A stretch of DNA of 64,000 nucleotides from Deltaproteobacteria bacterium. GTDB lineage: Bacteria > Desulfobacterota > Desulfuromonadia > Geobacterales > Geobacteraceae. This document shows positions 28,618-38,523 of this stretch, in pieces. Position numbers and translations under genes: made by a program. The notes beneath the pieces were generated by a model that saw only the letters and a program-made list of their open reading frames with translations, did no database searches and was not told where the DNA came from. Location: contig JAJZUQ010000012.1 of assembly GCA_021848385.1 (NCBI GenBank), positions 1 through 64,000 of the forward strand, given 5' to 3'. Within the stretch, counting starts at the first letter, position 1. Every line of letters starts with the position of its first letter.

Positions 28618-29334
28618 ATGAGACGTGATGGAAGAGGGGCGGAAAGCCTCAGGGAGATACGTATTACACGGCAGTTTCTGAAACATGCCGAGGGAGCGGT
28701 TCTTGTCGAATTTGGCGATACAAGGGTCATCTGTACGGCTTCGGTCGAAGAAAGCGTCCCGCCGTTCCTGCGGGGGAAGGGGGGGGGATGGGTGACGGCC
28801 GAATATGCCATGCTGCCTCGTGCTACCCACACCCGTTCGTCGCGGGAATCGGCTAAGGGTAAAATAGGTGGGCGCACCCATGAAATCCAGCGTTTGATAG
28901 GCCGATCACTACGTGCCGTCACAGATTTGACGCTTCTTGGGGAGAGGAGTATTCTCATTGACTGCGATGTCATCCAGGCCGATGGTGGTACCCGCACTGC
29001 TTCCATAACCGGAGCGTATGTGGCGCTCGTGGATGCAGTTAACTGGTTGGTGGGGAAAGGTGTCCTGTCACGGTTTCCCCTTAAGGAGGCGGTGGCCGCG
29101 GTGAGTGTCGGCATCGTTTCGGGGGGTCCTGTCCTTGATCTGGACTACCTGGAGGATTCATCGGCCGAGGTGGACATGAATATCGTCATGACCTCCTCCG
29201 GTCGGTTCGTCGAGGTACAGGGGACGGCGGAAGGTACACCGTTCACCGTTGCCGAGATGGATGCCATGCGTGATCTGGCCCAGCAGGGGATCCGGCAATT
29301 GTTCGCAATCCAGAACGAGGCTCTCGGCCGATGA
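28618..29334 (+). CDS. rph: Ribonuclease PH
   Basis: Phosphorolytic 3'-5' exonuclease that trims tRNA 3' ends. The 238-residue protein starts [16 protein letters not shown] and contains [32 protein letters not shown] and the phosphate-binding [25 protein letters not shown] upstream supports ATG 28618 rather than earlier in-frame ATGs within the end of the DHH gene. Overlaps the next gene by 4 nt; the pair rph-rdgB is widely conserved. Confidence 0.95.
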   Translation: MRRDGRGAESLREIRITRQFLKHAEGAVLVEFGDTRVICTASVEESVPPFLRGKGGGWVTAEYAMLPRATHTRSSRESAKGKIGGRTHEIQRLIGRSLRAVTDLTLLGERSILIDCDVIQADGGTRTASITGAYVALVDAVNWLVGKGVLSRFPLKEAVAAVSVGIVSGGPVLDLDYLEDSSAEVDMNIVMTSSGRFVEVQGTAEGTPFTVAEMDAMRDLAQQGIRQLFAIQNEALGR

Positions 29335-29930
29335 AAGAGCTTCTTGTGGCGACGTGCAACCGTGGCAAGCTGCGTGAGTTCGAGGCGTTGCTTCACGATA
29401 TCGTGGCCCGGGTCTACTCCTTTGATGAGTTTCCCGGAGTTCCGGAGGTTGAGGAAGATGGGGCCAGCTTTGCGGAAAATGCCGAAAAAAAGGCACGAAA
29501 TGCCGCACGGTCAACCGGTAAGCCGGCACTTGCCGATGATTCGGGATTGGTGGTTGATGCTCTCGGTGGGCGCCCGGGGGTGTACTCTGCCCGTTTTGCC
29601 GGTGAAGCTGCCGATGACGGGGCAAATAACGCCAGGCTGCTGCGCGAACTTGACGGCGTGCCCCGGGAGTCGCGCAGCGCCGCCTTCCACTGCGTGATCG
29701 CTTTCTGTCAACCCGATGGCGAGTGCCGTACGTTCACCGGTACGTTATCAGGGGTTATCCTCGATGCTCCCCGGGGAGACGGTGGTTTCGGCTACGATCC
29801 CCTGTTTCTTGTCCCTGAGTATGGGCGAACGCTCGCTGAACTGCCATTAGAGCTGAAAAACCGTATCAGTCATCGGGGGCGGGCACTCAAGGAGTTGGGG
29901 GATTACCTGCATGCGCACGACAGGTCGTGA
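29331..29930 (+). CDS. rdgB: XTP/dITP pyrophosphatase (HAM1/RdgB family)
   Basis: Hydrolyses non-canonical purine triphosphates and so keeps them out of DNA. Motifs: [57 protein letters not shown], then [15 protein letters not shown] and [11 protein letters not shown]. 199 residues, as expected. ATGA overlap with rph. Confidence 0.95.
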   Translation: MKELLVATCNRGKLREFEALLHDIVARVYSFDEFPGVPEVEEDGASFAENAEKKARNAARSTGKPALADDSGLVVDALGGRPGVYSARFAGEAADDGANNARLLRELDGVPRESRSAAFHCVIAFCQPDGECRTFTGTLSGVILDAPRGDGGFGYDPLFLVPEYGRTLAELPLELKNRISHRGRALKELGDYLHAHDRS

Positions 29931-29979
29931 CCCGTCTCTGACCGGTTTTTTACTGAGCCGTGCTGAGCGATAAAAATGC

Positions 29980-30008
29980 TTGCATGGCTTTTGGGCCTAT
30001 GGTATAAA
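29980..30008 (+). promoter_or_regulatory. Promoter of the tRNA-Pro/Arg/His cluster
   Basis: TTGCAT (29980-29985), 17-nt spacer, TATAAA (30003-30008), 12 nt before tRNA-Pro. Confidence 0.65.
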
Positions 30009-30019
30009 CATATTTTTCT

Positions 30020-30097
<78 letters not shown>

Positions 30098-30104
30098 AAA
30101 CTCT

Positions 30105-30181
30105 GCGCCTGTAGCTCAGTTGGATAGAGCAACGGCCTTCTAAGCCGTAGGTCAGAGGTTCGAATCCTCTCAGGCGTGCCA
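30105..30181 (+). tRNA. tRNA-Arg (TCT)
   Basis: Acceptor GCGCCTG/CAGGCGT with a G1-U72 wobble, anticodon arm ACGGC-CTTCTAA-GCCGT giving TCT, discriminator G, encoded CCA. Confidence 0.95.
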
Positions 30182-30192
30182 GATCCCAGTAT

Positions 30193-30269
30193 GGTGGCTA
30201 TGGTGAAGCGGTTAACACAAACGACTGTGACTCGTTCATACGTGGGTTCGAATCCCACTAGCCACCCCA
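30193..30269 (+). tRNA. tRNA-His (GTG)
   Basis: Acceptor GTGGCTA/TAGCCAC with the encoded extra G (-1, position 30193) opposite C73, the histidine hallmark; anticodon loop CTGTGAC giving GTG; encoded CCA. Confidence 0.95.
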
Positions 30270-30281
30270 TTTAAACACCAG

Positions 30282-30301
30282 GCCCCGCTCAAGCGGGGCT
30301 T
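30282..30301 (+). terminator. Weak terminator or processing hairpin between tRNA-His and tRNA-Leu
   Basis: GCCCCGC, loop TCAA, GCGGGGC, followed by TTATTGTATT rather than a clean T-run. Confidence 0.5.
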
Positions 30302-30326
30302 ATTGTATTATGCCGTTGCAGGTTTT

Positions 30327-30411
30327 GCGAGAGTGGCGGAACTGGCAGACGCACTGGACTTAGGATCCAGCACCGAAAGGTGTAGGGGTTCAAATCCCCT
30401 CTCTCGCACCA
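30327..30411 (+). tRNA. tRNA-Leu (TAG)
   Basis: Acceptor GCGAGAG/CTCTCGC, anticodon arm CTGGA-CTTAGGA-TCCAG giving TAG, long variable arm (CACCGAAAGGTGT), discriminator A, encoded CCA. Confidence 0.96.
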
Positions 30412-30504
30412 TCCGTCAGTTCCCTTCCGTCAGTTCCAGATGGGCAGAGTGCCCAACCGCACAACCGGCCAAATTTAATCCAGAATACATAGTGAGGTCC
30501 GAAC

Positions 30505-31803
30505 ATGCAGATTAACGTGGAAGCTCTCAGCAAGGTGAAGAAGAAAATCAGTTTTGAAATTCCCGCTGACCGTGTGGCGGCGGAAATCGAGAAGGCGTAT
30601 GATGAAATCCGCAAGCATGCAGCCATAAAAGGGTTCCGGAAAGGCAAAGTCCCCCAGGCGATGCTGGAGAAACACTACAGTGACAAGATGGCGGACGATG
30701 TCCTGAAGAGCCTGTTCAACGACACCTATTTCAGTACCTTGAAAGAGCATAAGATTTACCCTGTCTCTCACCCCACCATAGATACCGATGAGCTGAAAAA
30801 GGGGGAATCGTTCAAGTATTCCGCGACGGTCGAAGTCTTTCCGGATATCGAGGTGAAGGACTATATCGGCCTATCGTTGAAGAAGGAAAAATACGTTCGG
30901 GATGAGGCTGTCATCGGAAAACGCCTTGATGAAATGCGCGAAGGGATGGCCCAGTTGGAGCCGGTAACGGGGCGGCCCGCCGCACAGGGTGATTTCGTGA
31001 CCATTGACTTCAAGGGGTTCCTTGACGGAGTTCCCTTTGACGGCGGAGAAGCTGCTGACCACGTGCTGGAACTCGGATCAGGCCGTTTTATCCCCGGTTT
31101 CGAGGAGCAACTGGTCGGCTTGGAAGCCGGTACGGAGAAGGAGATCGTGGTTACTTTCCCGGCGGATTACGGAAGTACAGAACTGGCCGGCAAAGAAGTG
31201 ACCTTTGCGATCAAGCTCAAGGAGATCAAGGAGAAGGAACTCCCTCCTCTCGATGATGAATTTGCCAAGCAGTTCGGTGAGTTCGAGACTCTGGCGGATT
31301 TAAAGGCAAAACTTGCAGAAATCCACGACCTGCGTGAGAAGGAAAGAATTGATGCCGATCTGCGGGACAGGCTGGTAAAGGCGCTTATCGAGAAGAATGA
31401 TATCGAGGTGCCCGAGTCGATGGTGGTGCGGCAGCTCGACATGATGCTGGAGAGCACCAAGCGGCGTCTGGCCAACCAGAAGATGTCGCTGGCGATCATG
31501 GGCCTTGATGACGAGAGTTACAAAGTCCAGTTCAAGAGCGTCGCTGAGCAGCAGGTAAAAGGCTCTCTGCTCCTGGATGCACTGTCCGGCAAGGAGAAGA
31601 TCATCGTCGGTGAAGCCGACGTGGAAGCCCGGTTGAGAAAACTCTCCGAAGAGAATGGACAGCCATTTGAACGGATCAATGCTTATTATCAGCAGAACCA
31701 GCAGGCGATGGATAATCTGGTGGCACAGGTAAAGGAAGACCTGGCAATTGAATTCCTGCTCGAAAAAGCGAATGTTGCTGAAGTAGACAAGGGTGAAATT
31801 TAA
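30505..31803 (+). CDS. tig: Trigger factor
   Basis: Ribosome-bound chaperone and prolyl isomerase. The N-terminal ribosome-binding domain carries the [16 protein letters not shown] signature (residues about 45-60); the FKBP-type domain (about 150-240) has [20 protein letters not shown] and [11 protein letters not shown]; a helical C-terminal domain follows. 432 residues is typical. It leads the tig-clpP-clpX-lon operon: clpP starts 14 nt after its stop. Confidence 0.96.
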   Translation: MQINVEALSKVKKKISFEIPADRVAAEIEKAYDEIRKHAAIKGFRKGKVPQAMLEKHYSDKMADDVLKSLFNDTYFSTLKEHKIYPVSHPTIDTDELKKGESFKYSATVEVFPDIEVKDYIGLSLKKEKYVRDEAVIGKRLDEMREGMAQLEPVTGRPAAQGDFVTIDFKGFLDGVPFDGGEAADHVLELGSGRFIPGFEEQLVGLEAGTEKEIVVTFPADYGSTELAGKEVTFAIKLKEIKEKELPPLDDEFAKQFGEFETLADLKAKLAEIHDLREKERIDADLRDRLVKALIEKNDIEVPESMVVRQLDMMLESTKRRLANQKMSLAIMGLDDESYKVQFKSVAEQQVKGSLLLDALSGKEKIIVGEADVEARLRKLSEENGQPFERINAYYQQNQQAMDNLVAQVKEDLAIEFLLEKANVAEVDKGEI

Positions 31804-31817
31804 CGCGCGGAGGCGAA

Positions 31818-32417
31818 ATGCTGGTACCCATTGTAGTTGAGCAGACCGGCCGGGGCGAGCGCTCTTACGATATCTATTCGCGCCTGTTGAAAGACCGGAT
31901 TGTCTTTCTCGGCGGTGAAATCGACGATAACCTGTCGAACCTCATCGTTGCCCAACTCCTTTTCCTCGAAGCGGAGGACCCTGACAAAGACATCCATCTC
32001 TATATTAATTCCCCCGGTGGGGTGGTTACCTCGGGGATGGCTATCTATGATACCATGCAGTACATCAAGGCGCCCGTATCAACGATTTGTGTTGGTCAAG
32101 CCGCATCCATGGCTGCTCTTCTTCTCTCCGGCGGTGAAAAGGGAAAACGTTTCAGCCTGACCAATTCCCGCATAATGATACACCAGCCGCTGGGGGGGTT
32201 CCAGGGACAGGCGACCGATATTCACATCCATGCCCAGGAAATACTCCGCATGAAAAAGACCCTGAACCAGATACTCGCCTTCCACTGCGGGCAGTCGCTG
32301 GAGAAGGTGGAAGCGGATACGGAACGTGATTATTTTATGTCTGGAGAAGACGCCCGTAACTATGGTATCATTGATTCCATAATTGAGAGAAATACCCTTA
32401 CGGGAGGCCCCCGGTGA
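31818..32417 (+). CDS. clpP: ATP-dependent Clp protease proteolytic subunit
   Basis: Serine peptidase core of ClpXP. Catalytic Ser in [11 protein letters not shown], His in [11 protein letters not shown] and Asp near the C-terminus in [15 protein letters not shown]. The N-terminus ([21 protein letters not shown] split by eye) is standard for ClpP with a short propeptide. 199 residues. Overlaps clpX by 4 nt (GTGA). Confidence 0.97.
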   Translation: MLVPIVVEQTGRGERSYDIYSRLLKDRIVFLGGEIDDNLSNLIVAQLLFLEAEDPDKDIHLYINSPGGVVTSGMAIYDTMQYIKAPVSTICVGQAASMAALLLSGGEKGKRFSLTNSRIMIHQPLGGFQGQATDIHIHAQEILRMKKTLNQILAFHCGQSLEKVEADTERDYFMSGEDARNYGIIDSIIERNTLTGGPR

Positions 32418-33667
32418 GCAGAAGAGACGATAGATCCGATAATCTGATCTGTTCTTTTTGCGGTAAAAGTCAGGACGAAGTCAAGAAGTTGATCGCCGGC
32501 CCGACGGTCTATATCTGCGATGAATGTATTGAGCTCTGTAATGACATTATTGCCGAGGAGACCAAGCTTGAGGAGGCCATGGGGCCTGACGTACGGAAGC
32601 TCCCCAAGCCCCAGGAGGTCAAGGAGGTCCTGGACGAATACGTTATCGGTCAGGAGCGTGCCAAGAAGATCCTTGCCGTTGCCGTCTACAATCATTACAA
32701 ACGCATCGAGGCGATGGGGAAGCCGGGCGATGTGGAGATGCACAAGAGCAACATCCTGCTGCTCGGCCCCACTGGTTCAGGCAAAACCCTTCTGGCGCAG
32801 ACCCTGGCCAGGATCCTCAAGGTCCCGTTTGCCATGGCTGATGCCACCAATCTCACCGAGGCCGGTTACGTCGGTGAGGATGTGGAAAACATCATCCTCA
32901 ACCTGCTGCAGGCTGCGGATTACGATGTGGAACGTGCCCAGAAGGGGATCATCTACATTGATGAGATCGACAAAATAGCCCGCAAGTCCGACTCTCCTTC
33001 CATAACCCGCGATGTATCCGGTGAAGGGGTCCAGCAGGCGCTCCTGAAAATCATCGAAGGGACCGTTGCGAGTGTGCCCCCAAAAGGCGGCCGCAAGCAT
33101 CCACAACAGGAGTTTCTCAAGGTTGATACGACCAATATTCTCTTCATTTGCGGCGGGGCGTTTGCCGGTCTGGACAACGTGATTCAGCAGCGGATCGGAG
33201 TGAAGACCCTCGGTTTTGGCGCTGATGTGAGGAAAAAGGTTGAGAAGCGGGCCGGTGAACTGTTGGTGGAAGCGACTCCTGAAGATTTACTCAGGTATGG
33301 TTTTATCCCTGAATTCATTGGGCGTCTGCCGGTTCTTGCCACCTTGAGCGAGTTGGGCGAAGATGCCATGGTACAGATTCTGAAGGAGCCGAAAAACGCC
33401 CTGGTGAAACAGTACCAGAAGCTCTTCGAGATGGAGCACGTAAAGCTCAAATTCACTGACGGATCACTGGTCGCCATTGCACGGGAAGCCCTGAAGCGGA
33501 AGACGGGTGCGCGCGGACTGCGTTCCATTCTTGAAAATGCCATGCTCGACATCATGTACGACATCCCATCCCAGACCATGGTGAAAGAGGTTGTCATCAA
33601 CGATGATGTCATTTATAACAAGGAAAAGCCGATTATTGTCTATGAAAACGTGGCGGAATCCGCCTGA
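32414..33667 (+). CDS. clpX: ATP-dependent Clp protease ATP-binding subunit ClpX
   Basis: AAA+ unfoldase that feeds substrates to ClpP. N-terminal zinc-binding domain with CSFCGKSQ and ICDECIELC, Walker [17 protein letters not shown], Walker [12 protein letters not shown], sensor region and the ClpP-docking loop ([11 protein letters not shown]). 417 residues. GTG start overlaps clpP; its TGA stop shares the last A with the ATG of lon. Confidence 0.97.
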   Translation: MSRRDDRSDNLICSFCGKSQDEVKKLIAGPTVYICDECIELCNDIIAEETKLEEAMGPDVRKLPKPQEVKEVLDEYVIGQERAKKILAVAVYNHYKRIEAMGKPGDVEMHKSNILLLGPTGSGKTLLAQTLARILKVPFAMADATNLTEAGYVGEDVENIILNLLQAADYDVERAQKGIIYIDEIDKIARKSDSPSITRDVSGEGVQQALLKIIEGTVASVPPKGGRKHPQQEFLKVDTTNILFICGGAFAGLDNVIQQRIGVKTLGFGADVRKKVEKRAGELLVEATPEDLLRYGFIPEFIGRLPVLATLSELGEDAMVQILKEPKNALVKQYQKLFEMEHVKLKFTDGSLVAIAREALKRKTGARGLRSILENAMLDIMYDIPSQTMVKEVVINDDVIYNKEKPIIVYENVAESA

Positions 33668-36087
33668 TGACAGGACTTACCATGAAATCGACGAGCATCA
33701 GCAAGAGAGGGAATCCCGCAAGATTCCCTCTCTTGCCATTAAGAGATATTGTTGTCTTTCCCTCCATGGTGATTCCCCTCTTCGTTGGCAGGGAAAAATC
33801 CATCCAGGCGCTGCAGGCGGCCATGGACGACAGCAAGCTGATTTTCCTGGCAACCCAGAAGAACGCCCGGACGGAAGAGCCTACGGCTGATGACATCTAC
33901 ACGGCCGGTACGATCTGCCAGATACTCCAGCTGCTCAGGCTGCCCGACGGAACCGTGAAGGTTCTGGTTGAGGGGAAGCGGCGGGGGAATATTGTTTCTT
34001 ATGAGACCACTGCGGACTATTTTATCGTTGACGTTGAAGAGGTTGCGGAGAAAAGAACCCCCAAATCGGAAGTAGAGGCGCTCGTACGAAGTGTGACGAC
34101 TACCTTTGAGAACTACGCCAAACTTGCCAAGTCGCTACCGAACGAAATTGTCGGAACCCTGACCGGCAACAGCGATCCGGGGCAACTGGCGGATAGTCTT
34201 GTCGCCCATCTCAATCTCAAGATTACCGACAAGCAGGAGCTTCTTGCCATGCGCAACGTGGCACGGCGGCTGGAAAAGCTTCTTGCACTCATGGAATCGG
34301 AAATCGAGATCCTCCAGATTGAGAAAAAAATTCGTGACCGGGTCAAGAAGCAGATGGAGAAATCCCAACGCGAGTACTATCTGAATGAGCAGATGCGTGC
34401 CATCCAGAAAGAGTTGGGGGCCAAGGACGAGTTCAAGCAGGAAATCAGTGAACTGGAGAAGAAGCTTGAGAAGCTTAATCTCTCCGTCGAGGCCCGGAAG
34501 AAGGCGCAGGCCGAACTGAAAAAACTCAGGCTTATGTCCCCTATGTCCGCCGAGGCTGCAGTCGTGAGAAACTATGTGGACTGGCTGTTATCGCTTCCTT
34601 GGGGAAACTGTGTAGATGAAAAAAATGATATCGAGCTGGCTGAAAAGGTCCTCGACGCTGACCATTGTGGTCTTGAGAAGGTCAAGGAGCGCATCCTTGA
34701 ATACCTGTCGGTGAACTCCCTTGTCAAAAAGCTAAAGGGGCCGATTATCTGCCTGGTCGGACCTCCTGGTGTTGGAAAAACTTCCTTGGCTCGCTCTATT
34801 GCCGCGGCTACCGGGCGTGATTTCGTCAAGATGTCCCTTGGTGGGGTTCGGGACGAGGCCGAGATTCGAGGGCATCGTCGCACCTATGTTGGAGCAATGC
34901 CGGGCAAAATCATTCAGAATCTCAAGAAAACAGGCAGTAACAACCCCGTATTTCTTCTGGATGAAATTGACAAGATGAGCACCGATTTTCGTGGTGATCC
35001 GGCATCTGCTTTGCTGGAAGTGCTCGACCCCGAGCAGAATGCCATGTTTACCGATCATTTTCTTGAAGTTGAGTACGATTTGTCCCGCGTCATGTTTATC
35101 ACCACGGCAAATTCCCTCCATACTGTTCCCCGGCCGCTTCTGGATCGACTGGAAGTTATTAGGATTGAAGGCTATACGGAAAACGAAAAATTGCAGATTG
35201 CACGCCGGCATCTGTTGCAGAAACAGTTTGCAGCAAATGGGCTCCAGTCTGGAGCTGTTGCCGTTACCGACCGGGCACTACTTGAGGTAATCCGCTATTA
35301 CACCCGCGAGGCTGGAGTGCGGAACCTGGAACGGGAACTTGCCTCAATCTGTCGTAAAATAGCCCACAGCATGGTCAAGGGAGCTCGTCGTAAATTCAAC
35401 GTACAGCCGAAGCAGGTGCGTGATTATCTTGGAGTGCCCCGGTTCAGGCATGGTATTGCTGAAGAGCATGATGCGGTGGGGCTTGTCACCGGCTTGGCGT
35501 GGACAGAAGTTGGCGGAGAGTTGCTTGCCATAGAGGTGGCTGTAGTGCCGGGGAAGGGGAAGCTGACCATTACCGGAAAACTGGGCGACGTCATGCAGGA
35601 GTCGGCTCAGGCGGCCATGACCTACGTCCGGTCGCGGGCCGAGCTGTTCGGGTTGGAGCGGGAATTCTATCAGAATGTCGATATTCACATTCACGTTCCT
35701 GAAGGGGCTATCCCTAAAGACGGCCCGTCAGCCGGCATTACTATGGCTACGGCACTTACATCGGCTCTGACCGGCAAGGCGGTACGCCGCGACGTCGCCA
35801 TGACCGGTGAAATAACCCTCAGAGGGCGCGTTCTCCCCATAGGAGGGCTGAAAGAGAAAATTCTCGCAGCGAAACGGGGCGAGATCAAAATGGTTCTTAT
35901 CCCTGTTGACAATGAGAAAGATCTTGCGGAAATTCCTCCGGAAATAACGGAAGGAATCACTGTTCGTCCTGTCGAGCATATGGATCAGGTTCTGGAGTTG
36001 GCGCTCCTGGGCGTGATTGACGTTTTACCATCGCCGCTAGTCATGGGTGGAACATCAATGAATGATGATGCGGTGACGGCGCACTGA
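33667..36087 (+). CDS. lon: ATP-dependent protease Lon
   Basis: Soluble AAA+ serine protease for damaged proteins and regulators. LAN substrate-binding domain at the N-terminus ([20 protein letters not shown]), AAA module with [16 protein letters not shown] and [10 protein letters not shown], and the protease domain with the catalytic Ser in [12 protein letters not shown] and Lys in [14 protein letters not shown]. 806 residues. The ATG overlaps the clpX stop; an in-frame ATG five codons later is possible. Last gene of the tig-clpP-clpX-lon set. Confidence 0.96.
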   Translation: MTGLTMKSTSISKRGNPARFPLLPLRDIVVFPSMVIPLFVGREKSIQALQAAMDDSKLIFLATQKNARTEEPTADDIYTAGTICQILQLLRLPDGTVKVLVEGKRRGNIVSYETTADYFIVDVEEVAEKRTPKSEVEALVRSVTTTFENYAKLAKSLPNEIVGTLTGNSDPGQLADSLVAHLNLKITDKQELLAMRNVARRLEKLLALMESEIEILQIEKKIRDRVKKQMEKSQREYYLNEQMRAIQKELGAKDEFKQEISELEKKLEKLNLSVEARKKAQAELKKLRLMSPMSAEAAVVRNYVDWLLSLPWGNCVDEKNDIELAEKVLDADHCGLEKVKERILEYLSVNSLVKKLKGPIICLVGPPGVGKTSLARSIAAATGRDFVKMSLGGVRDEAEIRGHRRTYVGAMPGKIIQNLKKTGSNNPVFLLDEIDKMSTDFRGDPASALLEVLDPEQNAMFTDHFLEVEYDLSRVMFITTANSLHTVPRPLLDRLEVIRIEGYTENEKLQIARRHLLQKQFAANGLQSGAVAVTDRALLEVIRYYTREAGVRNLERELASICRKIAHSMVKGARRKFNVQPKQVRDYLGVPRFRHGIAEEHDAVGLVTGLAWTEVGGELLAIEVAVVPGKGKLTITGKLGDVMQESAQAAMTYVRSRAELFGLEREFYQNVDIHIHVPEGAIPKDGPSAGITMATALTSALTGKAVRRDVAMTGEITLRGRVLPIGGLKEKILAAKRGEIKMVLIPVDNEKDLAEIPPEITEGITVRPVEHMDQVLELALLGVIDVLPSPLVMGGTSMNDDAVTAH

Positions 36088-36111
36088 TTGCTGATGGTCG
36101 GGAAATAATTC

Positions 36112-36141
36112 TTGACACTGCCGGTTCTGCTCTGCTATAAA
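36112..36141 (+). promoter_or_regulatory. Promoter of the tRNA-Asp/Val/Asp cluster
   Basis: TTGACA (36112-36117), 18-nt spacer, TATAAA (36136-36141), 67 nt before the first tRNA-Asp. Confidence 0.75.
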
Positions 36142-36208
36142 TCACTTTCTATTTTGCTCGGGATATTAGAGCAGCAGTAAGCAGAGTTGATAAAAAACGA
36201 TATATTTC

Positions 36209-36285
<77 letters not shown>

Positions 36286-36292
36286 TTTTTTA

Positions 36293-36368
36293 GGGCGAAT
36301 AGCTCAGCTGGGAGAGCGCCAGCCTTACAAGCTGGATGTCACAGGTTCGATCCCTGTTTCGCCCACCA
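36293..36368 (+). tRNA. tRNA-Val (TAC)
   Basis: Acceptor GGGCGAA/TTCGCCC, anticodon arm CCAGC-CTTACAA-GCTGG giving TAC, encoded CCA. Confidence 0.96.
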
Positions 36369-36409
36369 TGCATTTCCTGTTTTTTTTTAACATACAATTT
36401 GATGTAACT

Positions 36410-36486
<77 letters not shown>

Positions 36487-36493
36487 GTACCTG

Positions 36494-36524
36494 AAGGGCC
36501 ATGATTTTTCATGGCCCTTTTTTT
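36494..36524 (+). terminator. Intrinsic terminator of the tRNA cluster
   Basis: AAGGGCCATGA, loop TTTT, TCATGGCCCTT, then T-run to 36524; perfect 11-bp stem. Confidence 0.93.
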
Positions 36525-36575
36525 ATGGCCATTCTGAAATGCTCCCGTCCTGCCTTGTCAGGCCGTCCCTTTCCC

Positions 36576-36604
36576 TTGACTAAGCGGGCAAAAATCGTTT
36601 ATCC
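36576..36604 (+). promoter_or_regulatory. Promoter for the PPIase/cytochrome operon
   Basis: TTGACT (36576-36581), 17-nt spacer, TTATCC (36599-36604), 28 nt before the PPIase ATG. It is the only good promoter seen before the chain of overlapping genes that follows. Confidence 0.5.
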
Positions 36605-36632
36605 TTACTGAAATACTTATCTAGGGGATGTT

Positions 36633-37601
36633 ATGACTGGTCATCGTCTGATTGTGCTGCTTGTTTGTCTCGTTTGTTTCTGTTACGGCGCTGCGTTCGC
36701 CAGTGATGTTAACAGCGTTGTCGCAACCGTTAATGGTGAGAACTTGATTGCTGCGGAGTTGTACCAGGAGATGCAGAAGATTGTTCCCTTGGAGGCAAGT
36801 TATCACGGTGGAATGTCGGCTGAAAAATTAAGTAAAATTCAAGCAAAAGCCCTGGCTGCGCTGGTTGAAAAGGAACTTCAGTACCAGGACGGACTCGCCA
36901 GGGGAGTGAAGCCGGATAGCGGAGCCGTGGACGAGAGGTACAAGAGCGTTATTGAAAATTACAGTAACCGGAAAGAATTTAACAAGGCGATCGAAAAGGC
37001 CGGATTTACCGAAAAGCTGCTGAAACGATTCATAGTGCGGGAACTGTTATCGGGAAAAATGCGCAAACAGGAAGTTGACGACAAGGTCAGGATTACCGAT
37101 GCAACCATAGCGGAGTACTACGAAACAAACAAAAGCAGGTATATGAAACCGGAGGAATACCGGGCAAGCACCATACTGGTAAAAGTTGATCCTTCATCAA
37201 ATACGGAGGAACGTGCCAAGCTCAAGGCACGCGCCGAGTCACTGTTGAAAAAAATCAGGGAAGGGGCCGATTTTGGTCAGCTTGCCTATGACAATTCGGA
37301 TGATATGTCCCGGATAAAGAATGGGGATATCGGATATTTCCATGCGGGGAGGATGGTCCCCGAGTTTGAAGATGCAGTGAAAAAGCTCAAGATCGGTGAA
37401 GTAAGCGGGATAGTCGAATCGATGTATGGATATAATATCATCAAACTTACCGATAAAAAAGAACCGCGCCAACTCCCCTTCGAGGAAGTAAAGGATAAAA
37501 TCCGGTCACAATTGGTTGATAAGGAAAAGAAAAGACTGTTTGAAGAGTGGATGGGCGGCCTGAGAGCGAAGGCAAAGATAGCTTATCCCGGTAAAGGCTA
37601 G
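36633..37601 (+). CDS. Secreted parvulin-type peptidyl-prolyl cis-trans isomerase
   Basis: Extracytoplasmic folding factor of the SurA/PrsA kind. Signal peptide of about 24 residues (LIVLLVCLVCFCYGAAFA), an N-terminal SurA-like helical part (VVATVNGENLIAAELYQEM) and a rotamase domain (about residues 180-280) with EYRASTILVKVDPS, GADFGQLAYDNSDD, NGDIGYFHAGRMVPEFEDAV and GYNIIKLTDKKEP. 322 residues. It precedes the glycosyltransferase by 5 nt and lies upstream of multiheme cytochromes; from memory, such isomerases also sit in Geobacter nanowire-cytochrome loci, so a role in cytochrome maturation is a reasonable inference. Confidence 0.9.
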   Translation: MTGHRLIVLLVCLVCFCYGAAFASDVNSVVATVNGENLIAAELYQEMQKIVPLEASYHGGMSAEKLSKIQAKALAALVEKELQYQDGLARGVKPDSGAVDERYKSVIENYSNRKEFNKAIEKAGFTEKLLKRFIVRELLSGKMRKQEVDDKVRITDATIAEYYETNKSRYMKPEEYRASTILVKVDPSSNTEERAKLKARAESLLKKIREGADFGQLAYDNSDDMSRIKNGDIGYFHAGRMVPEFEDAVKKLKIGEVSGIVESMYGYNIIKLTDKKEPRQLPFEEVKDKIRSQLVDKEKKRLFEEWMGGLRAKAKIAYPGKG

Positions 37602-37606
37602 TCCTG

Positions 37607-38341
37607 GTGAAGGCCTTTGTCGTAATCCCGACCTATAATGAACGGGAAAATATTGAAAAACTGATCAGCGATGTATTGGCTCAGGATGGTTGCATCCATG
37701 TTCTGGTCGTCGATGATAATTCCCCTGATGGCACGGGTGAGGTCGTTGACGGCCTTGTCGCTTCTTCCGGCCGTGTGCACGTTCTCCACCGTGCCGGCAA
37801 GTTGGGGCTTGGCTCGGCATATCGGGAAGGTTTCCGGCTTGCACTGGATAAGGGCGCGGACTATATCGTTGAAATGGATGCGGATTTCTCCCATGATCCG
37901 GCGGTGTTGCCGCTCTTTTTTGCCCGGATGGGAACCTGTGACCTCGTGATTGGTTCCCGTTACCTCAACGGTGTAAGCGTCGTAAACTGGCCGCTCAGGC
38001 GACTCATGCTCAGCTATTTTGCAAGTGTCTATACCCGTGCGATTACCGGCCTCAAGATTTCCGACTGCACGAGCGGTTTCAAATGCTTCAACCGCAGGGT
38101 GCTTGAGACGATTGATCTCTCACAGATCAAATCCGACGGTTACTCCTTCCAGATAGAGATGAACTACCGCTGTGTGGAGAGTGGATTTCGTGTTGGGGAA
38201 GTGCCCATCATTTTTATTGATCGTCACGCCGGTTCGTCCAAAATGTCGAAAAAAATCGTGCGGGAAGCGGTTCTCATGGTCTGGAAGCTCAAATTGGGAT
38301 CCCTTGTCGGCAAGTTACTGCCGAGGGGGAAAAGATCATGA
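37607..38341 (+). CDS. Family 2 glycosyltransferase, polyprenyl-phosphate mannose synthase-like
   Basis: Probably transfers a sugar from a nucleotide donor to polyprenyl phosphate. GT-A fold motifs: VVIPTYNERENIEKLI, VVDDNSPDGTGEVV, the DxD-type EMDADFSHDP and GSRYLNGVSVVNWP, with DCTSGFKCFNRRVLE and SGFRVGEVPIIFIDR typical of DPM1-like enzymes. No C-terminal membrane helices: 244 residues, the soluble/peripheral type. GTG start at 37607. Its stop overlaps the next small gene (ATGA). Acceptor and sugar unknown. Confidence 0.88.
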   Translation: MKAFVVIPTYNERENIEKLISDVLAQDGCIHVLVVDDNSPDGTGEVVDGLVASSGRVHVLHRAGKLGLGSAYREGFRLALDKGADYIVEMDADFSHDPAVLPLFFARMGTCDLVIGSRYLNGVSVVNWPLRRLMLSYFASVYTRAITGLKISDCTSGFKCFNRRVLETIDLSQIKSDGYSFQIEMNYRCVESGFRVGEVPIIFIDRHAGSSKMSKKIVREAVLMVWKLKLGSLVGKLLPRGKRS

Positions 38342-38523
38342 TTAACGGCACATGGGCTTTTTTCTGCGTCGTCGGTTTCTGGGGTTGGGTTCTGGCCACT
38401 GTCGGTTTTATTGTCAAGGCTTTCCCTTCGGCAGGTGTTTTCCGGGACCGGATTTCCCTCCTCTGGGGAGGCGGGGTTGTTCTTTTCTATATCCTCTGGG
38501 TTGTGAGCATGGTGCACGCATGA
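38338..38523 (+). CDS. Small membrane protein, 61 aa
   Basis: Two hydrophobic helices (WAFFCVVGFWGWVLATVGFI and LLWGGGVVLFYILWVVSMV) joined by a short basic loop; 61 residues. It overlaps the glycosyltransferase stop and the start of the NHL lipoprotein gene by 4 nt each, so it is almost certainly translated as part of the operon. I do not recognise the family. It might anchor the soluble glycosyltransferase or serve cytochrome export; both are guesses. Confidence 0.72.
   Translation: MINGTWAFFCVVGFWGWVLATVGFIVKAFPSAGVFRDRISLLWGGGVVLFYILWVVSMVHA

Noticed and set aside
36488-36632. GEMM-type (c-di-GMP/cGAMP) riboswitch before the PPIase/cytochrome operon
   Set aside because: The conserved GEMM core is absent here and nowhere else in the window did I find it by eye.
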